Of a DNA stretch of 64,000 nucleotides, positions 36,470 to 49,738 are shown in pieces; within the stretch, counting starts at the first letter, position 1; each line of letters starts with the position of its first letter. The notes below the pieces were generated by a model that saw only the letters and a list, made by a program, of their open reading frames with translations, did no database searches and had not been told where the DNA came from. Where the stretch lies: contig JAURVB010012978.1 of the NCBI GenBank assembly GCA_033002965.1, positions 44,014 through 108,013 of the forward strand, given 5' to 3'. The DNA is from Piper betle (Eukaryota > Streptophyta > Magnoliopsida > Piperales > Piperaceae). Made by a program: the position numbers and the translations under genes.

Positions 36470-36770
36470 TTAGACTATTTTTTAATATATTTTATTTTAT
36501 TATATTATATTTTATATTTTAAGATTTATTTTATTATTATTGACACAAGTAAGGAGCGAGTTAATTTTTATTACATAAACTACCCTTTCATTCTTCTCTA
36601 CCTTTTCCCATCTCCCTTGCCTATTCTCCTCCACACCATGCCACCTGCCCTCGCCACCGCCCTGACGAACCACACCCTAGGGCGCCAACAGCCCAGTCCC
36701 CCTGCCACTGCCCTCTCCCCCGTCCCCTGTCTCCCGGCCCTAGTCCTTCATCCCCTGCACCGAGCTAAGT
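36470..36770. mobile_element. degenerate fragment of the element B/C family
   Basis: The text GTTAATTTTTATTACATAAACTACCC at about 36561-36586, followed by pyrimidine-rich CCTTTTCCCATCTCCC and a CCACCGCC-type C-rich tract to ~36760, parallels the junction of AT core and C-rich arm in B (near 11290) and C (near 54640). Inverted ends are not preserved. Confidence 0.4.
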
Positions 36771-37197
36771 TAAATTGCCTTATTTTTTCAACTATGAAGT
36801 GTGCATATATTTATGCCTAATTTATTATGACATTTTTATTTTTATTTTTGTGTTAATATATCAAACAATTTTATATAAGTATATCATTCTTAACTCAAAA
36901 AGGGGAACTTAATTAATTTTTTAGCTTCTCCTCATTTTCAACTTTTTATTGTAATGAATTTTTTTAATAATGATAAACTCAAAACATTGTATTGGTGCTC
37001 TGTTGATCATCATCTTCTCTCTTTTATAATTATTTATAAATAATTGATAAATATGACATTCATAAAATAATTATACAAAATTATAAAAATTTTATAAACA
37101 TGATAATATGTAATAAACATGATTACATCGACTTATAAATAAAAAATATATATAATTGATAAACATGACACCAATAAAAATTATAAGCGTCCCTAAC

Positions 37198-37201
<4 letters not shown>

Positions 37202-37236
<35 letters not shown>
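37202..37236. repeat. (TA)n microsatellite
   Basis: Uninterrupted TA run in gene-free DNA. Confidence 0.9.
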
Positions 37237-37244
<8 letters not shown>

Positions 37245-39091
37245 TATTATCATCTTTTATATAACATTTTTTTGTTGCTCCTGTTGCCTACTAATAATCC
37301 CCTCACTCTCCACCTCGCCTCCTCCTCTCTTAAGCTTAAACTCCCCTCCTTTTAGATAATCCCCCTTCTCTCTTTGCCTCGTACTCTTATTTTCGTTGTA
37401 ATCCCTTCCCCTCCCTCCCTCTCTCCTCTCTTTTTTTATACATCTGAGCATCTTAGATTAGCTAAGTAGCATTCCTTCCTGCCGAAAAATATACCCAGCC
37501 GTCGCCGCCAAGTAATCGGAACTCTAGGCAAGCATCCTCGTTTGATATTATTATGTTTATTTGTGATCCACGTTTCTTCGTTTTGTACTGTCATTTAGTT
37601 CACAATATGATGTTGGCAAGCAATAAAGACTTTTTTTCCCAAAAAATTATCAAAATGTGTTTTTATATTGATTTTGTATTGTTGTGGTGTTGCGTGTTGT
37701 TTCAATGGCTGTTTATGATGAATGTATTATATTGTTTGTGGGGAGTCTAATTGTAATAGGCTCCGGACTAAATAAAGTAAGCCTTTCTTACTGAAAAATT
37801 GTGTGATTCATGCCTAATAAATTGTATTATTTTTAAGAGTTTGATTTATGCACTATCTCTCTCTTTCTTTTCCTTTTTCTTTTCTAATATAATTGCATGT
37901 ATGCAATTCTGCGTCTGGGAGCAAATTTTCTACCCACCTCGAAAAGTCTTATTATTAGAAAAAGTGAGCACTTGGTAGAGACTCTATTATTAGCCATAAA
38001 ATCAATGGCCGCTAATCTGGGATAGAAGTATTGGTAACCATGAAAAGGCAATTGTATAAATGATGATTGATATTAGATGCCTATGATCAGTTCTTCATCT
38101 CCATGCATCAGGCGGGCTTCACAAAATAAATTTATATTATTTTAATGTATTTTTATTTTAAAATAGGAGTAAAATTTTAAATAGTAGTTTCAAATAGTAA
38201 AATTTTTTATTCTAATTGCATATTGTACACTTAAAATAGATTTATTTTTAGGAATGTTTTTCTTATATTTAAATCGTGAACCGTGAAACGGTGAACTATC
38301 CATAATATTTTATGGTACGTGGGGGAATTTTAAATGATTTTAAATTAGGTTCTTGTTTAAAATAATTTTTTGAATAAGAATTTAACTAGATAATTGTGTT
38401 CGATTCTCTAATAGAATTACAAATTTAAACTAGAATTTTCAATTATTAGAAAATTATGATTATTATATTAAATAGATTTGTTTAAAAAAAGTAATTTATT
38501 ATATTTGAATATGGACAATGCATTATTTCAAGTAAAGAGTTTTTAAATGGTTTCAAATTGTCTTCCATGGAGTCACTATGCATATTTTTAATAATTTTTT
38601 TATTTTAATAACCTTTATATTTAAAATGTTATATAAATAATTCATTTAATTTTGAATGTTATAATATATTTTTAATAAATTTTAAGATGTCTCGACATCT
38701 CTAATGCACAATCTGGCATCGCACCGATCTGATTTTCGGGGCCAAATCGGTCGATTCACATCTCTGTGGCTTGTTATTGTTGGATAATAGTAAGAAGTTC
38801 AACAAAGTTGGCTACGCTTTGGAATGGCAACCATCTGCAAGCACCAAGGTCTATTTTTCACTATAATTTTCTAATTGTTCGAATTCTCAGAAGCAGCATG
38901 GATGAGTTAAAGTATAATATTTAATTAATTAATTAAAATATAATAAAAAATTATAATCCATATTATCAATCAACTGCGCCGCCGCCGGCCACGGCTCCAC
39001 TGCTTCGTCCAATACCATCACCCTCCTATCCCAACCACCTCCCACCTTAATTTACGTCTTCGAACTTCCATACTTCCACATCCCGACAGCC

Positions 39092-42000
39092 ATGTCGACT
39101 ACTGCCACTGCTATCCCTGGTGCGGTGTCGCCGACCCTAGGCACCCACCTTGCCCGCCGGCTTGTCCAGGTCGGGGTGAGGGACGTCTTCTCCGTCCCCG
39201 GCGACTTCAACCTCGCTCTCTTGGACCATTTCGTAGCTGAGCCGGAGCTCAACCTCGTCGGCTGCTGCAACGAGCTCAACGCCGGCTACGCCGCCGACGG
39301 CTACGCGAGATCGAGAGGCGTCGGCGCCTGCGTCGTCACGTTCACCGTCGGCGGGCTGAGCGTCATCAACGCCATCGCCGGTGCGTGCAGCGAGAACCTC
39401 CCGGTCATTTGCATTGGTCGGAGGTCCCAACTCCAACGACTATGGAACCAGCCGGATTCTTCACCACACTATTGGATTGCCGGACTTCTCACAGGAGCTC
39501 CGGTGCTTCCAGACCATCACTTGTTTCCAGGTGCGGTAGTCATGATGTTCCGATCCTCTGTGTTTTTAATTTGGTTGGTGGCTTTTCGATCAAGATTTTA
39601 TTTTATTTTTTGGTTGAGCAGGCGGTGGTGAATCATCTGGAGGATGCGCATGAGCAGATTGATTACGGCGATATCGACGGCTTTGAAGGAGAGCAAGCCT
39701 GTGTATATAAGTGTGAGCTGCAACTTGCCCGGGATTCCTCATCCCACTTTCGCTAGAGAGCCCGTTCCTTTCTATTTAGCTCCCAGGTTGGTAATCTTCT
39801 AGCTGTTCTATGCGCATCTTGATCTGGTTCTATTGCATCTTTTCCACCTCCTGTGTGACGGTTGCTGTGTTCATTGTTATGAATCTACAGATACGGAAAC
39901 AGTTCTTTTAATGTTGATAATCATGTTCCTCTCTGAGTTCTTTCTCAACCGGTATTAGGATGGTGGCTTGTTTTTTTGTTGTTTGGTTGGGGAAGACTTA
40001 ATAATATACATTTTGCAATTGGTATGTTTGTTCTTTCCAACTCGATGAGGTTTTTCTAAGCTCTAGCTTTTACTGTTATTAATCGAAGTTTTAGAGTAAA
40101 CAAAAATTACTTCTTTTTGTTGTCGAAAGAAATCATAAAATGGTTGTGGTGAGGAAATGCTAGAGTCATTCTTCTGTTCTTGGGCGCATGCGGAACCCAA
40201 AAAAAAACTACAATTTTCTCTTTTAGGCTAAGGAATAATCGTATTGTTAATGAGGAAAAGGTTCGAGCAACTATTAACGAAAAATTCTTAATAGAAATAA
40301 TTCTTTCGTCTGATCGACTGTCATTGAGCAAATTCATGGTTCATGTTAAGTTCTATCTTTTCTAGATAAATCACGTGAGATTGGTGAGGTAAGGTTTAAA
40401 TTAATAGCTTGTTCAGCATAATAATATCAGGGGTTAGCATGCTTACTGTTCTGCTATTCCTGCTCTTTATTCCTAATTATTACTGTTCTCGATCTAAGGG
40501 AATTCCCTTAAGGACAATAACCGACTTGGTGAAATGGCATTGGAGAAATTAGATATGAAACTACTATGTTAATTCTTGGCGTACAAATCCAAAAAGGTTC
40601 AGCGATTTGCTCCAACGATTTGAAATTTAACAAATTTTTATTTCATCTGCTGCTGCTTGATTTGCAATGAGCTTGTATATCCTATGTATCATAACTTGCT
40701 AAATCAATGATGTGAAAATGATGAATAACAGTTTAGTATGGTATGCAACGTGCATATGCTAATTGCAGGGGTTAGTATGCTTAGTTATATGTTGTACAAT
40801 AATTGTTATCCAGGGTAAGCAACCAAATGGGGCTAGAAGCAGCAGTGGAAGTAGCAGCTGAGTTTCTCAACAAGGCTGTGAAACCAGTAATTATAGGAGG
40901 TCCTAAGTTGAGGGTGGCAAAGGCTCAACGAGCTTTCATGGAACTTGCAGATGCTAGTGGCTATCCAATTGCTGTCATGCCAGCAGGGAAGGGGTTAGTT
41001 CCAGAGCACCACCCACATTTCATTGGCACATATTGGGGTGCTGTTAGCACAAGCTTTTGTGGCGAGATCGTCGAATCTGCTGATGCTTACATCTTTGTCG
41101 GTCCCGTATTTAACGACTACAGCACTGTTGGTGACTCTTTGCTTATAAAGAAGGAGAAATCAGTGATTGTGCAGCCCAACCGCGTTACCATAGGGGATGG
41201 ACCTTCTTTTGGTTGGGTATTCGCTACAGATTTTCTCAAGGCCCTAGCAAAGAAACTCAGTAAAAACAGCAATGCTATGGATAATTATCGTCGGATTTAT
41301 GTTCCTCCCGGGCAACCTCTCAAGTGTGAAGCAAATGAACCTCTGAGAGTTAATATTCTCTTTAAGCACATTCAAGTAAGTTTGGGGAATTGCCTTGTCG
41401 AGGATTCAATTTAATTGATTTAAGATACAAAAGTTGATTGAGAAGAAATAACACTGGTTAAAATTTGCCTTTTTCTATTTTTTAAAGGAAATGTTGAATG
41501 GAAGCACTGCATTAATTGCCGAGACAGGTGATTCCTGGTTCAATTGTCAAAAACTACATCTCCCAGAGAATTGTGGGTAGGTTTGATTTTGCCTGATGCT
41601 TTTAGAGAAGCTATTGTAACTTCTTTCGCTAATTTCATTTCTAATGGTAATTTGTCAGATATGAATTCCAGATGCAGTATGGGTCAATAGGCTGGTCAGT
41701 GGGTGCTACTCTTGGGTATGCTCAAGCGGCTACCAATAAACGACTGATTGCCTGCATTGGTGATGGAAGCTTTCAAGTATGCTTGTAACTCTTCATTCAC
41801 TATACAAATAAAATGCAACTGTTCGTTCTAGCTCCGGCGATGTAGCATTTTTCACTCAACTGCTCGAGTACATGAAAGCTTTTAACATGATAAATCAAAT
41901 TTAGGTGACGGCACAAGACATATCGACAATGATCCGTTGCAACCAGAAAAGTATTATATTCCTGATCAACAATGGTGGATACACCATAGAAGTAGAGATT

Positions 42001-42346
42001 CATGATGGACCTTACAACGTGATCAAGAACTGGAACTACTGCGGATTGGTGGATGCCATTCATAATGGTGAAGGCAAATGTTGGACAACAAAGGTGAGTC
42101 TATTCATCGTATTTCTTGTGCTTAATTTTGAGCCCTTCGATCTCTAAATCCATCTCTAAATGAAACAATTTACAGGTTCACACAGAGGCAGAACTGGTAG
42201 CGGCAATTGCGCAGGCCACAGGTGCACAGAAAGATTGTTTGTGTTTCATTGAGGCCATTGTTCATAAGGATGACACAAGTAAAGAACTTCTGGAATGGGG
42301 ATCAAGAGTTTCTGCTGCTAACAGCCGACATCCTAATCCACAATAG
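39092..42346 (+). CDS. PDC: pyruvate decarboxylase with two one-base insertions (possible pseudogene or assembly error)
   Basis: Seven exons: 39092-39530, 39622-39786, 40814-41375, 41488-41576, 41659-41776, 41905-42093 and 42176-42346. Removing two single extra bases gives 576 residues, slightly short of usual plant PDC. The enzyme converts pyruvate to acetaldehyde in the cytosol during fermentation, with thiamine diphosphate. Visible: N-terminal [20 protein letters not shown], the cofactor-activating Glu in [17 protein letters not shown], the HH pair (ILHHTIG, readable only after frame correction), GDGSFQ...INNGGY (the GDG-NN cofactor motif) and the tail [10 protein letters not shown]. Extra G at 39416/39417 ([13 protein letters not shown]) and extra T at 39663/39664 (AHEQID|TAIS). 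Everything after is intact and splice sites are good, so either pseudogenisation is very recent or the two indels are sequence errors. Confidence 0.9.
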
Positions 42347-42952
42347 TGACCAAAGGTGAAATTGTCTGCTCTTTGCCTGTTTAGAGGCTCTGTTTTATTT
42401 AAATTACCCAAATAAATCTGACTTGTTATATATCAAATTCCCGAGTCTTTCATGGCATCTACATGAATAGTGAGTACATGTCGACTGTCAGAATCAAGTA
42501 ATCCAAATAATCACGGAGACTGTAATTTGTCAACCAGGATGTACATGGTTTTGACCAGACTGGATCAAAGCAGGTGTAACATCGAGGGACTGTTTATTTG
42601 AAGTGACTAGTATGCACAAGGGATTAAGATTAGTTAAATCTTGAGGATGATTGATGCTTTGCTTCCCTAATTGCATACTCATGTTAACCTGCTGCAATAA
42701 ACATGTTGAGGTGCATAAGGAGATATATAATAACGGCACGGATAATTGTTTCAATCATCATCAAACATCAGACATTTTGTAATCTGCAAAGAATGAGGGA
42801 TTGTTTAGGCTTTACGGTAGATTGCAGCTGATACGAAGCCATTCCAGTGAAGAGCAGTTACATAAAGGATCAAATGCTCAAATTTTGATATGTTCTATTG
42901 CAGGAAATTAAAATCAAAACTAATATAACAATCATTCAATTTACAGTTGTAA
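42347..42952. other. shared 3' region of PDC and the Nudix gene
   Basis: The two genes converge here. No coding, repeat or RNA gene recognised. Confidence 0.5.
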
Positions 42953-44710
42953 CTACAAACTGTCGCGCGAATCTGAAGCACGAACCTTAAAAGAAGGCTC
43001 CTGCTCTTCAAAACACGGTGGCCGCTGGAATACAACCGATGCAGCTTGAATAAGAATTCCTGCTGTCAATCCCCATATCAAATACTTCTTGTTCTGAAAT
43101 TCATAGTCGAAGTAATGAACAATGTAATTCATTCCCATCCACTCCCTCTTCTCAGATCTCTTATTCTCATCCTGAAAAAATGCAGAAAAATGTCAGTGGT
43201 GGCAATCTGAAGAAACCCTTCAACCAACACCAGAAAGATCATCCAAAATTGCAGCAAAGCAAATAAAATATGTTTTATGAATGCAGCACTTTGGCATCGC
43301 ATGATTGCGCTGGGCTTAATGTGAACAATTTGGTAGTCCATTCTAAACGGGAAGACATGGTACAACTGGTAATTGCCGGCTTGTTTACCTCAAGATAATC
43401 TGGAGAATTCAACAGCAATATTGCTCTACTTACGAGTAATGGCGCCTATTCGAATTAATTTTCCAACAGCAACATTGCAAGACATACGACATAAACATGA
43501 ATAATTGGCAGGTACAAATGAGAATTGAGAACTATTGAACTCATCATGTAGTGACTTCATTGACAGTGGCAACACTTAGCATCCCAAATTAATTTTCAAG
43601 TGACTTAATGTCGCTCGTGCTGATCACAATTGAACAATTCATTTCTACGAAGAAAATCGACAAATGTGAATAACTGGCAGATACAAGCATGACTCTTCGG
43701 TGCTAAATGTAAAGATTTAGCCATAAAAGGTAATATTTAGCACTGCAGAGTATAACTTTCAGGTTAGGGCACATTGGCATGTAACGATTACATCATTCGG
43801 AATATAAATAATTCGCATTTCTTCCTGGACAAATGATAGGTTCAAGTGTGAATATTCCTGTCAACGAAGATTTCAACGAAAATGGTAATATCCATCATCC
43901 CAAATACCACTTTCTTTCTTCTTCTTTTTTAAATTCTTCTAATCTGAATGTAAAGATAGATACCTTGAGGAACATCTCCAATGGGCAGTCAAAAATGGCG
44001 TCCACCTCGTCTTCGTTCAAAACAGGATTGAACTTCTCCTTCTCATGGAGTATACCAATTACAGGAGTCACCCTCAGAAGATGCTACACAAACACAACCA
44101 CAAGCAACAAAAGCAAACATGTTAAATTTGCCATGGATTTGCAACAATAAACAACCGATGATCCGAACAAATACAGAATAATTAAAAAGAAGAAGAAGAA
44201 GGAGCAGCATACCTTGGAGAGAAATGGTTGAAGATGAGTAACAACATTGACAAGCAAAGTATCCAAACCAATCTCCTCTTTAGCCTCTCTCGTAGCAGTG
44301 TCGGCGTCATCCTTGTCGCCCTCCTCCGCCTTCCCGCCCGGCAACGACACCTCCCCTGCACCACATCACAACCAATGTCAACAAAGATCGAATCTTTCCG
44401 CCACCAAAACCCAAACCTGCCGCGGGGATCGGGCCGGAGACCCACCGGAGTGCGTGGATAAGCGGGAGGAGCGCTTGGTGAGGAAGACGCGGAGGTCGCC
44501 GGCGTCGCCCTCGAAGAGGCAGACGAGCACGGCAGCGCGCTTGGGTGTGAGCTTGTGGAGAAGGGCGGTGGAGGACTCGGCGAAGCCGATGGAGGAGACG
44601 GACTTCCCGAGGCTCTCCTCGTCGAAGTCGGAGTAGGAGGTCGGTGCCGTGTAGAGGCGGAGCTGCTGGGCTAGGGCCGTCAAGCGGGGGCTCCCGGCGA
44701 GGGGATCCAT
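42953..44710 (-). CDS. Nudix hydrolase of the CoA diphosphatase type (NUDT15/NUDT22/NUDT11-like)
   Basis: Four exons on the - strand: 44446-44710, 44213-44355, 43964-44083 and 42953-43171, phase-consistent, 248 residues. Residues ~50-88 run KLTPKRAAVLVCLFEGD to FLTKRSSRLSTHSG, then EVSLPGG and the Nudix box GGKAEEGDKDDADTATREAK with EEIGL following (about 95-120), containing the metal-binding REAKEE. HLLRVTPVIGIL, then LEMFLKDENKRS and YLIWGLTAGILI are typical of the plant CoA Nudix group, which cleaves CoA or acyl-CoA to 4'-phosphopantetheine and 3',5'-ADP. In family members the start may carry an organelle-targeting sequence; here the N-terminus (MDPLAGSPRLTALAQQLRLY) is short and not clearly a transit peptide, suggesting a cytosolic form. 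The first exon is GC-rich, later ones AT-rich. Confidence 0.9.
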
Positions 44711-46018
44711 CGGAAAACGACCGGCGCCGGCCGGCGAGAGTCGGTGGGTAGCGGCGGAAATCGTCTGAGAGCCGGTATCTTGGCGACCTTTTTATAAATA
44801 AAATAATAATCATAAATATATTTTGGGCTTTTTTTTTCAAAGCTATAATCCAGCATTCATACTTCTGAGTTTTTCGTCCTTAAATTCTATGATTAATTTT
44901 TTAAAAATTATTTAGTACCAGTGGAAAATTTAAAATTGAGGGACAAAATACTGTAATTAATTATATTATAGTCTTAAATGTAATTACTTTTTTTGTTATT
45001 ATTATCAAACTTATCATACTACCCACTACAAAATTCAAATAAAACTAAAGCATAATAAGACCCTTGCAGGCTTTGAAAAAAAAAGGGAAAACAAGAGCAG
45101 ATAGATATTTAACCAAGCTAATTTATAAATTCTAAGGATTAATTAATTAATTAATATTAAATTCTGCATTAAAATTAAATACGAGACAAACTCTATTCTA
45201 TTTTTTGGTTGGGTTTAATTCTTGTTTGTATATACTTATTTTACATTTTATGTAATTCCTATTTTGTAGTTTTCTTTCTGGTGGGAGTCATAAATATTTT
45301 AATAATATTTATTAATTAATTCCTCATTTTTAATATTTTTAATTTATGAAGGACGGATAATAAAGATGATTTTTAACAATTATAAAATTGTTTAAAATTT
45401 ACAAACATATTCAATTTTAATAAAAAAAATAGAAACAAAACTCTTAAATTATAATATCACTATCAACCGTTATAATATTATTAATGTAAAAATAATTATA
45501 AAATTATTTATAATTTGCAAACATATTCAATTTTAATAAATAAAATAGAAACAAAACTCTTGAATTATAATATCACAATCAACAGCTATAATATTATTAA
45601 TATAAAATTATATAAGATATAATTATAAGTACAAATCAAATTAATTTAAATCCGATTCAATTATAAATAATTTTAAATATAAAAATAAAATCCTAATAAG
45701 AGCGTAACTGACTCGTTAATCATTTTGTGACAATAATGCCGAAATTATTTTTAAAAAAGCATTTTTTCTAATAAAAAAAACTCTTCAATTTACTCCAATT
45801 AGTAAAGCTCATCTTTCCTGTCAACCATCCAATCCTCACTGTCCACCACTCTCACCGCCGACATTACCACCGACCATCGCCGATCTCCATTTTCCGGCGA
45901 GACCCAATCCCACACACCCGCACCTCCACCCTCCTCTCTTTCTGCAACTCGGGTACTCCTAAAAATGGGGGCTTTCTTGCTTACATAGCTCCAAAACTCA
46001 GTCCACCACTCCCCTCCC
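44711..46018. other. divergent intergenic region between Nudix and X8 genes
   Basis: Holds the promoters of the divergent Nudix (-) and X8 (+) genes. Very AT-rich between 44860 and 45790, with a tandem duplication at 45379-45604. No gene seen. Confidence 0.5.
45379..45604 (+). repeat. tandem duplication, period ~114 bases
   Basis: Two copies, 45379-45492 and 45493-45604, each running AATTATAAAATT, CAAACATATTCAATTTTAAT, AGAAACAAAACTCTT, AATTATAATATCAC and TATAATATTATTAAT, with a handful of differences. Confidence 0.85.
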
Positions 46019-47074
46019 ATGGCCGCAGCCTTCGTCGTCGTCCTCCTCCTCCTTGCTGCTTCACTCTCTGTAACCGACGGAGTCTCAGATCCGAGGAGGG
46101 ATGGTGGCCGTGACGTGCAGCAGCTGTGGTGCGTGGCCAAGAACAACGCGGAGGACGACGCACTGCGGACGGCGATTGATTGGGCCTGCGGTCCCGGCGC
46201 CACCGACTGCTCCCCCATCCAGCCCGGCGGCGCCTGCTACGACGCCGGCGACATCCTGATATTGGCGTCGTTTGCTTTCAACAGCTACTACCTCAAGAGC
46301 GGGATGGCTCAGGATAGCTGCGACTTCGGCCGCTCTGCTACTCTCACTTCGTTGAATCCAAGTATGAACCTTTGATAGTCAGTTACTGGTGCTTTGATTG
46401 ATATTGATGTTGTTCTGACTTGTCAGACAAATTTCTGTGTGCAGGCCATGGGAATTGCGTCTTCCGATCGAGGTAAGCTACCGTAAATGTGTGATATTTC
46501 TTCATTTTTCAGAATGTGGAGGATGATCTAGCTCTGTGTTGTTGTATGTGAAGCTTGATTATATAAAAACTTAATGGTGATACTGCTTGTGAGCCTTTGT
46601 GTTGCATTCAAGGTAATAGGAGAAAGGGGGTTTTGTTTCATTCTGGGAGAGATTAAACTCATTGCCCAACCTCGATCATTCTGTGTTATTCACCGTTTTC
46701 GTTACTTTTGTTTGTTGTCTTGTCGTTAGATTGTGCTTATTAACATGCATTTGATGGAAATTGATCGAAGAATGGAATTATGAGTTTCGCGGCAAAGCTT
46801 TCTCGAGGCATTTCGTTGAATGGTTTCTAATTGCATGTGATTAGTGGTTTTTTTGCTGCTATGATTGAGCTAGTCCTTTTTTTATATATGTGAAAGATGT
46901 GAATGCTAAATAGTGTGGTACTTTTTTTTTTGCAGCACAATTGCCATGAACGCAAGCTATACTGGGTCTTCATCATCAACATCTTCGGTCTATGACATGG
47001 ATGACGCCAACTCGAAGCTCCCTATATGGTGGCAGCTGCCGCTAAGTGTGCTTCTTCTAGCTCTAACAAGATAG
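46019..47074 (+). CDS. X8-domain, GPI-anchored type protein (plasmodesmata callose-binding-like)
   Basis: Three exons, 46019-46361, 46445-46472 and 46936-47074, give 169 residues. Residues 1-~22 form a signal peptide (MAAAFVVVLLLLAASLSVTD). The X8 domain follows from LWCVAKNNAEDDALRTAIDW to about 125, with the conserved Cys residues in WACG, DCSPI, GACY, DSCDF and GNCVF. A Ser/Thr-rich linker and a hydrophobic C-terminus (LPLSVLLLALTR) fit a GPI attachment signal. X8 domains bind beta-1,3-glucan; PDCB proteins place callose at plasmodesmata. The very short second exon (28 bases) is typical of this gene family. The exact PDCB number cannot be assigned. Confidence 0.9.
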
Positions 47075-49738
47075 TGGGGTTTCCATTGAAACAGAAAGAT
47101 TGGAGAAATTGAAGGCTTTAATTGTTGTACTTAAATTGTATTACTAGAATTTTTTTGACAGTTGTTTCTGGTGTTTCTTAAATTACTCATGAATCTCCTT
47201 CTTTGGGGTCCTTCAGCATAAATGGTCGAGAGGATCCAAATCTTTTGAATTATGATAATCCCATTGTCAAAAATGGTTGGATAGAATTCTCTAGAAAATA
47301 TAGAAATACAGACCAACTGTTAACTATTTCAATCTATAAATCTCTACTATTATGTCTTAAGTGCACTATGATTGTTCATTTTCCCTTCAACATCTATTTT
47401 TTAAGGTAAGCAGTCGTATCATGCCTAAGATTTTGTGTGAGCCATGTTTGCATGCCACTTTCTTTGTCTGGTGCGATCTATGCAACTGCCGGAGAGTATT
47501 GATGATCATTACTCTTTTTTTAAAATCGATGGTAATTATTCTTTTCCATTCGATTTTGTATGATTCGACACGTTTAGTTTTCCAGAACAAAATTCTAGAC
47601 CCAGACATTTTTTAAGTATCTCTTTCATTTGAACTGGAAACTTTGATTCATGCATTGTAAACAAAACGCATGAATGAATCTGGTTTTAGTTCCTTTTCGC
47701 TTTCCTAATGAGACCCATAATAAGTAACTCTACTATTTGTCACTTAGAAGCACATGCACACAGACCAACCAAACCTCAACCCTCAACGGCTCAACGGCTT
47801 TTCTTAACTCTGCTATATATGTAAGCAGGATAGTGATGTCAAGGGGACCAATCTATCAGCAAGGTAGGCCTACCGACCCAGAACCTTTTTTATCAGAAGT
47901 TGATAAACCCAGTTTTTATCCTTCCATTTGCAGCACCGACCCACAGTTCCAGAAAATCTCTTTCCTCCAAAATGGCAATCATGGCTTTTCATTGAGTATA
48001 AGTAGCGAAAACCACTTCATGATTTTCTCTGAAAACCCGCCGAGCCACACCTACTTGAACCTACACTACTGTTATCACAAACTTTCATGTGATTCCTGCA
48101 GGGAGTGCGTCCTGGGATTTGTCTCCATCCATACCCAAGTTCCAAAAATAACATTAACAGTAGAGGTGGAAATTTACAACTGTGGTTGCAGCTTATAATT
48201 GGTGTGATTCTCTTGCCACTTAAGATTTAGCCGTCTGAAAGCCAAACCACAATGCATGATTTGTTCTGTCCATGATGTTATCTTATGGAAAATAATATCA
48301 TGAAATTATTAGAAGTTGGATTGGATTCCTTACCATCGAAGCCGGTACAAAATTACAGATTGCATACATCAACCGTAAACAATCTTCAACCAGCAGAAAA
48401 AATCTTTGAATGGAAATCCTCATATACGATTTTATACACCGATCAACTGGTGGGTGTAGTTGACAACACTGTCCATGCTGTTAGATAAATTTGGCCAGGA
48501 CGATACGTACCGTTGAAAGGGACCAAAATTTCCTCGAAGAAATTTCGGTGCCCATCTCCTTTATCAATGCTATCGTAAATATGGAGCCCTTTTTTCTGAA
48601 AATTTTGCAATTCTTCGAAAAAATCCTAGAAAACTGCCAGCCGGAGCCGGAGAAGATTATGGTCCCATTAAAAAGGAGATTGTTTCATGTTTGTCGAATG
48701 AAAGATTTTTTAAACTTGAAAGCTTTTATACATTGACGTGTTTATAACATGGAGCCACTATCTATCAGATCGAAAAGCTGAATCCGTCCCACCAGATTGC
48801 AATTTGTTGCATCAAGTACTTGGTGAAAGGTGTATGCTATACTATCTACGTAAGAGGCCGTACGCATGGTAACGGAAAGAATGAAAGATGAACAGCCCAT
48901 CAATGATCTCTAAAAACTTTCAATGAGAGCTGTCTTATTACCTGTCTATAGGATTCCTCACTCTAATTACATAACAATTCTGCAAATCTTGAAGTGGGTT
49001 ATTGAGAGGAAGCATATCAGTGGGAAGATTAAACTTTGATAATAAAAAAAGAGAAAGAAGTATAGATTCCGTTGAACAAAGAGGAACGTCAATAGCAAGC
49101 AACCGATGGTCCACCTAACGGCCGAGGCTTCTACATTAGAAGCAGGAAAGATGCCTCGTACCAGAAATGAGACCCTTCTTATAGATGCAGTGATTTGGTC
49201 TACACTACGCACAGAATTAGCAAAATGGTCTTTCTACAATTTGTTATGACGATCCTCTAAATCATGGCCGAGGATCTTGAGAGTTGCTGGTATGGTGGGT
49301 ATGTTTGATGAAAGCTGCTGGATTTGAGGGAGGTTAGCGAGAGAGTTTGGCATTTGGGCTTCTACCTCCTTACAAGAACTTCCCATAGAGCAGTGGACGG
49401 TGTATAACAGATATATGCCGAAGAGTTCTCACAAAATCACTCAAAGTTTAATCAACTCTGTTTTTCTTGCTTGTTAGAGGTAGGAAGGAGGCCAGGAGGT
49501 GTGTCTGAGCAGATTTATTATTGTGAAAAAACGAATTAGTAGTTTTATTTTGATGATCACTGACCTTGTTTGTGGTTTTTCAGGGTGTTTGATGTTGTGA
49601 AAACCAAAAAGGTCTCGTAGAGATGGTCATAGATTGTATAACATGCACGGCCTAGATCGTTGTTTGGCAAAGCAATACAAATCTTAATCTGTAAACTGAG
49701 TTGTATATATATATATATATCATATATATATATGAAGT
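47075..49738. other. intergenic region with unassigned open frame
   Basis: A frame opening at ATG 47836 and closing at 48198 (120 codons, ending YNCGCSL) is Cys-containing and of normal composition but has no recognised family, promoter or splice context; I leave it unassigned. The - strand frame near 48967-49212 is likewise unrecognised. A TA run lies near 49706-49733, just before the SPEAR start codon. Confidence 0.4.

Larger units (their letters stand above)
35613..39091. other. intergenic region between NUS1 and pyruvate decarboxylase
   Basis: No secure gene. The open frames at 35766-36056 (overlapping in two frames, with WLQTKAATLWPR in one) have balanced composition but no recognised family. 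A degenerate GC-arm relic of the A-E element family lies at 36470-36770, and a (TA)n tract at 37202-37236. 37240-39050 is AT-rich. TAATTAATTAAT runs occur near 38925-38936. Confidence 0.45.

Noticed and set aside
44247..44840. Frames overlapping Nudix exon 1 in other phases
   Set aside because: Shadow frames of the GC-rich exon; the Nudix reading has the conserved motifs.
48967..49212. - strand frame with ASNVEASAVRWTIGCLLL, slightly RNase H-like
   Set aside because: A single short resemblance, with no catalytic residues or adjoining reverse transcriptase.
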